Of a stretch of DNA of 32,623 nucleotides, positions 29,201-32,623 are shown in pieces (the first letter of the stretch is position 1; the number at the start of each line of letters is the position of its first letter). Both the position numbers and the translations under genes were made by a program. The stretch comes from Chloracidobacterium sp. CP2_5A. GTDB taxonomy: Bacteria > Acidobacteriota > Blastocatellia > Chloracidobacteriales > Chloracidobacteriaceae. The DNA is taken from contig NKPT01000039.1 of assembly GCA_002254845.1 (NCBI GenBank), forward strand, positions 1 to 32,623. Direction: 5' to 3'. The notes beneath the pieces were generated by a model. That model worked only from the letters and a program-made list of their open reading frames with translations. It searched no databases and had not been told where the DNA came from.

Positions 29201-29919
29201 GAGGTTCTCGCCGGGGAAGGCCTTGTCGTCGGGGCGGTCGCCCGACGCCGGACGCCGTCAAGGAAAATCGCGGCGTAGTCGCCCGCCAGCGCCTCCGGAG
29301 ACCCGGTAACGGTCTGGTCGCCGTGAAGCTGCTCGAACATGGTTTGCAGAAAAGGCATGGCGAAAAGAGAGCGCGCCGCCACCTGCGGGTTCACTTCCCG
29401 AAACGCGCCCTCGCGGACGCGGGTTTCAATGTAGTCGCCCAAAAAATCAAAAATGTCGCGAGCGTAGAGCCGAAAGAACATCTCGGACAGCTCGTGACCT
29501 TCGAGCGCGCTGAAAAACAGCAGCCGCTGAAAGGAATAATCGGCCCGATGGCGCTCGATGATGTGCTGCATAATGGCTTCAAAAAACTGCCGGTCATCGC
29601 GGCGGGCGGCCAACTGGCGCATCCGCGCCCAGAAAGCCGCGGCGTCGGCGTCTTTCATCTTCTGGTCGAGAATGGCGGCGTACAGGTCATGCTTGGTGGC
29701 GAAATGCCGAAAAATAATGGCTTCGCTGACGCCGGCCTCGGCGGCGATTTCCTTGGTCGTGACGCCGCTGAAGCCTTTCTCGGAAAACCGCCGCATGGCG
29801 ATGCGGACGATTTGCCGCCGCCGGTCCTCGCCCGACATGCGGCGGGGCGCGGCGGCCGGCCGCGAAGCGGTTGAGACGGTCGGCGAAGCGGTTGAAACAG
29901 TCGGCGGGGCGTTGGTCAT
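29197..29919 (-). CDS. TetR-family transcriptional regulator
   Basis: The 240-residue protein (ATG at 29919; a TTG three codons earlier is possible) has a TetR DNA-binding domain at about 28-75. The helix-turn-helix lies in GFSGVTTKEIAAEAGVSEAIIFRHFATKHDLYAAI. The C-terminal all-helical part should bind an inducer and form the dimer. The first 25 residues are low-complexity and contain a tandem PTVSTAS repeat, which is not usual in the family. It is the first gene of the efflux operon. A strong dyad upstream suggests that it represses its own operon and perhaps the divergent acetyltransferase gene. Confidence 0.94.
   Translation of the reverse strand: MTNAPPTVSTASPTVSTASRPAAAPRRMSGEDRRRQIVRIAMRRFSEKGFSGVTTKEIAAEAGVSEAIIFRHFATKHDLYAAILDQKMKDADAAAFWARMRQLAARRDDRQFFEAIMQHIIERHRADYSFQRLLFFSALEGHELSEMFFRLYARDIFDFLGDYIETRVREGAFREVNPQVAARSLFAMPFLQTMFEQLHGDQTVTGSPEALAGDYAAIFLDGVRRRATAPTTRPSPARTS
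29862..29903 (-). repeat. 21-bp tandem duplication inside tetR
   Basis: Two adjacent 21-bp copies (29862-29882 and 29883-29903) differ at two positions. In frame they encode the repeated heptapeptide TVSTASP near the TetR N-terminus, so the repeat keeps the frame. Confidence 0.75.
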
Positions 29920-29949
29920 CGTGCTCAACGGCAGTGTGAGCTAGCTTAC

Positions 29950-29973
29950 GCTAGTTAGTATTCACTTACTAGC
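29950..29973. promoter_or_regulatory. 24-bp dyad, probable TetR operator
   Basis: In the 101-base divergent gap, the arms GCTAGT (29950-29955) and ACTAGC (29968-29973) are perfect inverted repeats. The interior adds AGT/ACT, giving 9 of 12 symmetric pairs centred between 29961 and 29962. Related partial repeats (GCTAGCTTACGCTAG, AGCTAACGCTA) flank it, and the segment is strikingly AT-rich against its surroundings. Size and position fit a TetR-dimer site; binding is inferred. Confidence 0.6.
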
Positions 29974-30020
29974 TAACGCTACACTGGCGCTCGGCGCGCC
30001 GACAAGCTAGTTTTCCGCCG

Positions 30021-30524
30021 ATGACTCCGGAAACGATGACGCCTGAAATAAGCCCAACCGCGCCGATTGAGTGGCGGACGGCCCGCTTTACGGAGCTCGC
30101 GGCGGATGACCTCTATGACGCGCTTCAGGCGCGGCTGGCGGTGTTTGTTGTCGAGCAGCAGTGCGCGTATCAGGATGCCGACGGGGCTGATCGTCGCGCC
30201 CATCACGTCCTGGGCTGGCGATGGACGCCGAGCGGGCGCGTACTGGCGGCCTACTGTCGGCTGGTGGAGCCAGGCGTCAAGTACGCCGAGCCGTCTATCG
30301 GGCGAGTGCTCACGTCGGCGGCCGGGCGCCGTCAAGGGCTGGGCAAAGAGCTGATGCGGCAGGCGTTGGCGCTCCACGACGCGCTTTACCCGGGACAAGG
30401 GAATCGAATTTCCGCGCAGCGTTACTTGGAGCGATTTTACGGGGGATTCGGCTACCGGACGGTCTCCGCGCCCTATGACGAGGATGGTTTGCCGCACGTC
30501 GAGATGCTGCGCGCCGGACGGTAA
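30021..30524 (+). CDS. ElaA-like GNAT acetyltransferase
   Basis: The 167-residue protein matches the ElaA branch of GNAT enzymes: IEWRTARFTELAADDLYDALQARLAVFVVEQQCAYQDADGAD near the start, then HHVLGWR, then the acetyl-CoA loop IGRVLTSAAGRRQGLGKELMRQAL, and a final FYGGFGYRTVSAPYDEDGLPHVEM. The FVVEQ-C-Y-x-D-x-D-x-D pattern is highly typical of ElaA. The physiological substrate of the family is not established. It is transcribed away from tetR, so the dyad in the shared gap might also control it. Confidence 0.88.
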   Translation: MTPETMTPEISPTAPIEWRTARFTELAADDLYDALQARLAVFVVEQQCAYQDADGADRRAHHVLGWRWTPSGRVLAAYCRLVEPGVKYAEPSIGRVLTSAAGRRQGLGKELMRQALALHDALYPGQGNRISAQRYLERFYGGFGYRTVSAPYDEDGLPHVEMLRAGR

Positions 30525-30557
30525 AACCGGCCGCCGGCGACGGCGGGCTCTGCAAAG

Positions 30558-31217
30558 ATGTCGCTTGAAGCTTCAGTGACCACGCTACTTTTGATTCGGC
30601 ACGGCCAGACGGCGGACGGCCCGGCGCCGCGCTGCCATGGCTGGACGGATTTGCCGCTTTCGGAAGAGGGCGCGCGGCAAGTTAAGCGGCTGGCGCAGTA
30701 TTTGCGCGCTTGGCGCGTGGATGCGCTCTATGCCAGCGATCTCATCCGCTCGCGCCATACGGCGGAGATTCTCGCCGCGGGGCGCAATGTGCGCCCGGTG
30801 ATTCGGCCAGAGCTGCGGGAAATCAACTTCGGCGACCTTGAAGGCTGCCTTGTGGACGAGCTGCCGGCGCGCTTTCCGGCAACCGTCGCCGCGTGGCGGG
30901 CGAACCCGGCGACCTGCCGGTTTCCGAACGGCGAGACTTTTCAGGAAGTCAAGCGGCGCGTTCTGCCGACAGTCGAGAGCTTGGTGGCGCGGCACGCGGG
31001 GCAAACGGCGGCTTTAGCGTTACATTCGGGCGTCAACCGGGTGATTTTGGGGTGGGCGCTAGGATTGCCGGATGAGCATCTGGTTCGCCTTGAGCAGGAT
31101 CACGGCTGCCTCAACGTCATCGCGTTTGGGCCGCCATACCCGCGCTTGAGGCTGCACAACTTCCTTCCCGGCTTCCTTCCCGGCGCCGCGTGCCTTGCGT
31201 CCGGGCGAGTCGAGTGA
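30558..31217 (+). CDS. histidine phosphatase family protein (phosphoglycerate mutase/CobC-like)
   Basis: The 219-residue protein has the phospho-acceptor LIRHGQT (Arg14, His15, Gly16), the second pocket arginine in YASDLIRSRHTAE (Arg64), the acid Glu88 in REINFGDLEG, and the second histidine His156 in LALHSGVNRVILG. The sequence pattern is that of alpha-ribazole phosphatase (CobC) and related phosphatases more than of glycolytic mutase. No cobalamin gene is in the window, so the specific substrate stays open. It follows the ElaA-like gene by 33 bases and may be co-transcribed with it. The C-terminus is Pro/Leu-rich (FLPGFLPGAA). Confidence 0.88.
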   Translation: MSLEASVTTLLLIRHGQTADGPAPRCHGWTDLPLSEEGARQVKRLAQYLRAWRVDALYASDLIRSRHTAEILAAGRNVRPVIRPELREINFGDLEGCLVDELPARFPATVAAWRANPATCRFPNGETFQEVKRRVLPTVESLVARHAGQTAALALHSGVNRVILGWALGLPDEHLVRLEQDHGCLNVIAFGPPYPRLRLHNFLPGFLPGAACLASGRVE

Positions 31218-31329
31218 AAGCGCTCGACTCATTGAGCTCAACAGCTTCAGCGAGCTAATGGCGCGCTTGAGCTAACGGCGCGGCGCGCCCCCGCCCAAAG
31301 CTCCGAAAAACGACGCGAAAAACAAGAGG

Positions 31330-31355
31330 GGCGACGCTCCAGGCAAAGCGTCGCC
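31330..31355 (-). terminator. intrinsic terminator of the 5'-nucleotidase-like gene
   Basis: The inverted repeat GGCGACGCT / AGCGTCGCC (9 bp, 8-base loop) can be extended with mismatches by flanking AGGG/CCCT. Read on the minus strand it is followed by CCTCTTGTTTTT, a T-rich run, and lies 37 bases after the stop at 31392. On the plus strand there is no T-run, so it terminates mainly the minus-strand gene. The rest of 31218-31391 shows only a short direct repeat GAGCTAAYGGCGCG (31252 and 31269). Confidence 0.7.
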
Positions 31356-31391
31356 TCCCTAAGGCCGTCTGATGTTCATCCTCCGACAAAG

Positions 31392-32441
31392 CTACGGCGC
31401 AGCCTGAACCATGCTGCGGCGGGCTTCCTCGACGGCGGATTTGGCTTCTTTGACAATCTTGAGCGCGTTTGGCTCGCTTGGGATGCTCGCATCGAGCAGG
31501 ATGAAGCGGCTGCCATAGGACCGCTTGCCATCGTCGGCGAAATAAGCTCGCAACTCGCCGAGCGCTTTGGTTTCGTAGTTGTTCACCACCAGCGCCGCGC
31601 CGCCGACATTTTCCAGCGCGAGCAGCGACGGCTGCATATGCCCGACAATCATAACGTCGATGCCCTCCAGCTCAGCGGCTAGCGCCTTCGCCTGATCGAG
31701 CGGCAGATAGGCCAGCACGACGATTACCTCCGCTTGCTTTTTGAGTTCAGGCAAGACTTCCTTGAGCGCGGTCGCGGGATCGCGCCAGACATAGCCCGTG
31801 CCTTCGCTGGGGGCCTGCTCGCACACCCCAGTGATGCCAATCCGCAACTTGCCGCCCTTCGGAAAGCGCGGCGACTTCACTTCCTTGACAACGAAGCGCG
31901 GCAGGGCGATGTGGGTTTTCTCGTTCGCGGCTGGCGTGGCATTGGCTGAAAGATAAGCCTTCAAGATCGGGAAATCAGCGGCCGCGCGCTTAGCTTTGTC
32001 ATTCTTGAAATAGGACTGAAGCGCTCGCAGGTCTTGGTACGTCAAGTTGACGGCGTCGAACGGATAGGCGCTGTAACCGCGCAGCGCAAAGTCGTTCTGC
32101 ACTAGGACGTCCTTGAAAGGCGGGCTAAGCAGCACGCCTTGGTCATTGAAAATGGATCCGACGCTTAGCTCTAGCAGCGGCGTTTCCTTGAACGTCGAGC
32201 GGAAGGACTGAGCCATGGTCACGCGGCGGTGCAATCCGCCGCTTGGATTGGCCGGACACCCGCAGGTATCCAAGTTGGCGCGAGTCTCGCCTGAAAAATG
32301 GATGGCGAAAGCCGCTTTGTCGTCCGTACCCAGCGCATGCGCCGGAACGACCTGCGTTTGCGCCATCGCTGCAAGCCGCGGCGCGCCGCCAAACAGCGCG
32401 TAAGCGAAACAAGCGACCAACAAAAGGATGCGATTGGGCAT
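31392..32441 (-). CDS. secreted 5'-nucleotidase/metallophosphoesterase-like protein
   Basis: The 349-residue protein has a signal peptide (about 1-28, cleavage near AMA-QT). The motif GETRANLDTCGCPANPSGGLHRR (Cys60, Cys62) resembles the PCGC...GGLARR segment found near the start of a branch of secreted UshA-like phosphoesterases. Later segments fit the same fold: GKLRIGITGVCEQ, AEVIVVLAYLPLDQAKALAAELEGIDVMIVGHMQPS. The usual metal motifs (DxHG at the start, GNHD in the middle) are absent or changed; SAYPFDAVNLTYQD stands where GDYDA-x-GNHD would be. It may therefore be non-catalytic or use another site. GAGG lies 9 bases before the ATG. Function is not assigned. Confidence 0.7.
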   Translation of the reverse strand: MPNRILLLVACFAYALFGGAPRLAAMAQTQVVPAHALGTDDKAAFAIHFSGETRANLDTCGCPANPSGGLHRRVTMAQSFRSTFKETPLLELSVGSIFNDQGVLLSPPFKDVLVQNDFALRGYSAYPFDAVNLTYQDLRALQSYFKNDKAKRAAADFPILKAYLSANATPAANEKTHIALPRFVVKEVKSPRFPKGGKLRIGITGVCEQAPSEGTGYVWRDPATALKEVLPELKKQAEVIVVLAYLPLDQAKALAAELEGIDVMIVGHMQPSLLALENVGGAALVVNNYETKALGELRAYFADDGKRSYGSRFILLDASIPSEPNALKIVKEAKSAVEEARRSMVQAAP

Positions 32442-32475
32442 AGCGACAAACCTCGGCGAAGGGGCGGTTAGGGAG

Positions 32476-32503
32476 ATGATTCCCTGTTTTTGGGATGCGT
32501 CAA
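32476..32503 (-). promoter_or_regulatory. candidate sigma70-type promoter of the 5'-nucleotidase-like gene
   Basis: On the minus strand TTGACG (32503-32498) and AATCAT (32481-32476) are spaced 16 bases, with the ATG 34 bases further on. A perfect inverted repeat AGGGA-gatgat-TCCCT (32470-32485) covers the -10 and could be an operator. Confidence 0.45.
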
Positions 32504-32530
32504 TTTTAGGATTGCGCAGCCTTGCTCGGC

Positions 32531-32623
32531 AACTGATGAATGATGAAACTGATGAATGATGAAACTGATGAATGATGAAACTGATGAATGATGAAACTGA
32601 TGAATGATGAAACTGATGAATGA
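32531..32623. repeat. 16-bp tandem repeat array (at least 5.8 copies)
   Basis: The unit AACTGATGAATGATGA repeats without a mismatch: five full copies from 32531 and 13 bases of a sixth at the window end, so the array continues outside. Each unit is two TGATGAA heptamers plus AC. It is far more AT-rich than the surroundings, is not a multiple of three, and has stop codons in the plus-strand frames. It starts 90 bases upstream of the 5'-nucleotidase-like gene. No spacers are present, so it is not a CRISPR array. Confidence 0.95.

Noticed and set aside
32531-32623. Resemblance to hammerhead ribozyme core (CTGATGA...GAAAC) and to C/D-box motifs (ATGATGA, CTGA)
   Set aside because: The motifs come from the simple repeat. 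There is no stem II or flanking helices for a hammerhead, and C/D-box RNAs are not known in bacteria.
32531-32623. CRISPR array
   Set aside because: Units are 16 bp and directly adjacent with no spacers, and no cas gene is seen.

Overview
The window is GC-rich, densely packed bacterial DNA with 27 protein-coding genes and one tRNA gene. No insertion sequence, phage, integrase or CRISPR array was seen. The best guess for the source is a phototrophic or photosynthesis-related Acidobacteriota such as a Chloracidobacterium relative. This is inference. It rests on a phycobilisome-fold protein and a V4R (BchJ-like) protein in one operon, futalosine-pathway menaquinone synthesis (MqnD), System II cytochrome c maturation (CcsA), and two Hanks-type kinases fused to beta-propellers.

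Layout. (1) 17-6199, plus strand: a phycobilisome-domain protein with a conserved bilin-type cysteine, overlapping a V4R-domain protein. These are followed by a Ser/Thr kinase with a propeller-like tail, a 63-residue protein, an HtrA-type protease, a small membrane protein and an ATP-grasp-like enzyme. A GNAT acetyltransferase (6315-6908) follows. (2) 6799-10211, minus strand: an orphan-looking DNA methyltransferase, a GT-C-like membrane protein and mqnD. The end of mqnD overlaps the GNAT gene by 110 bp, tail to tail. (3) 10424-14848, plus strand: an alpha/beta hydrolase and a 1209-residue membrane receptor kinase that joins two-component-style propeller and Y_Y_Y sensor domains to a Hanks kinase. 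(4) 14882-18520, plus strand: tRNA-Pro(GGG), then the housekeeping cluster surE, plsC, era, prmA. (5) ccsA (minus strand) and rmlB (plus strand), divergent. (6) 21471-29919, minus strand: a TetR regulator, a lipoprotein membrane-fusion protein, an SDR oxidoreductase, an RND pump and a NorD/CbbO-like VWA protein, in transcription order. A strong dyad lies upstream of tetR. (7) 30021-32623: an ElaA-like acetyltransferase, a histidine phosphatase, a stem-loop terminator, a secreted 5'-nucleotidase-like protein on the minus strand, and a 16-bp tandem repeat that runs off the window end.

The most interesting region is the start. A phycobilisome-fold protein keeping the Cys-x-Arg-Asp chromophore signature is translationally coupled to a V4R protein and followed by a Hanks kinase. 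In cyanobacteria, as I recall, V4R proteins and the kinase SpkG share the slr0144-slr0152 operon linked to photosystem II assembly. This may be a related, undescribed bilin/tetrapyrrole and kinase module outside cyanobacteria.
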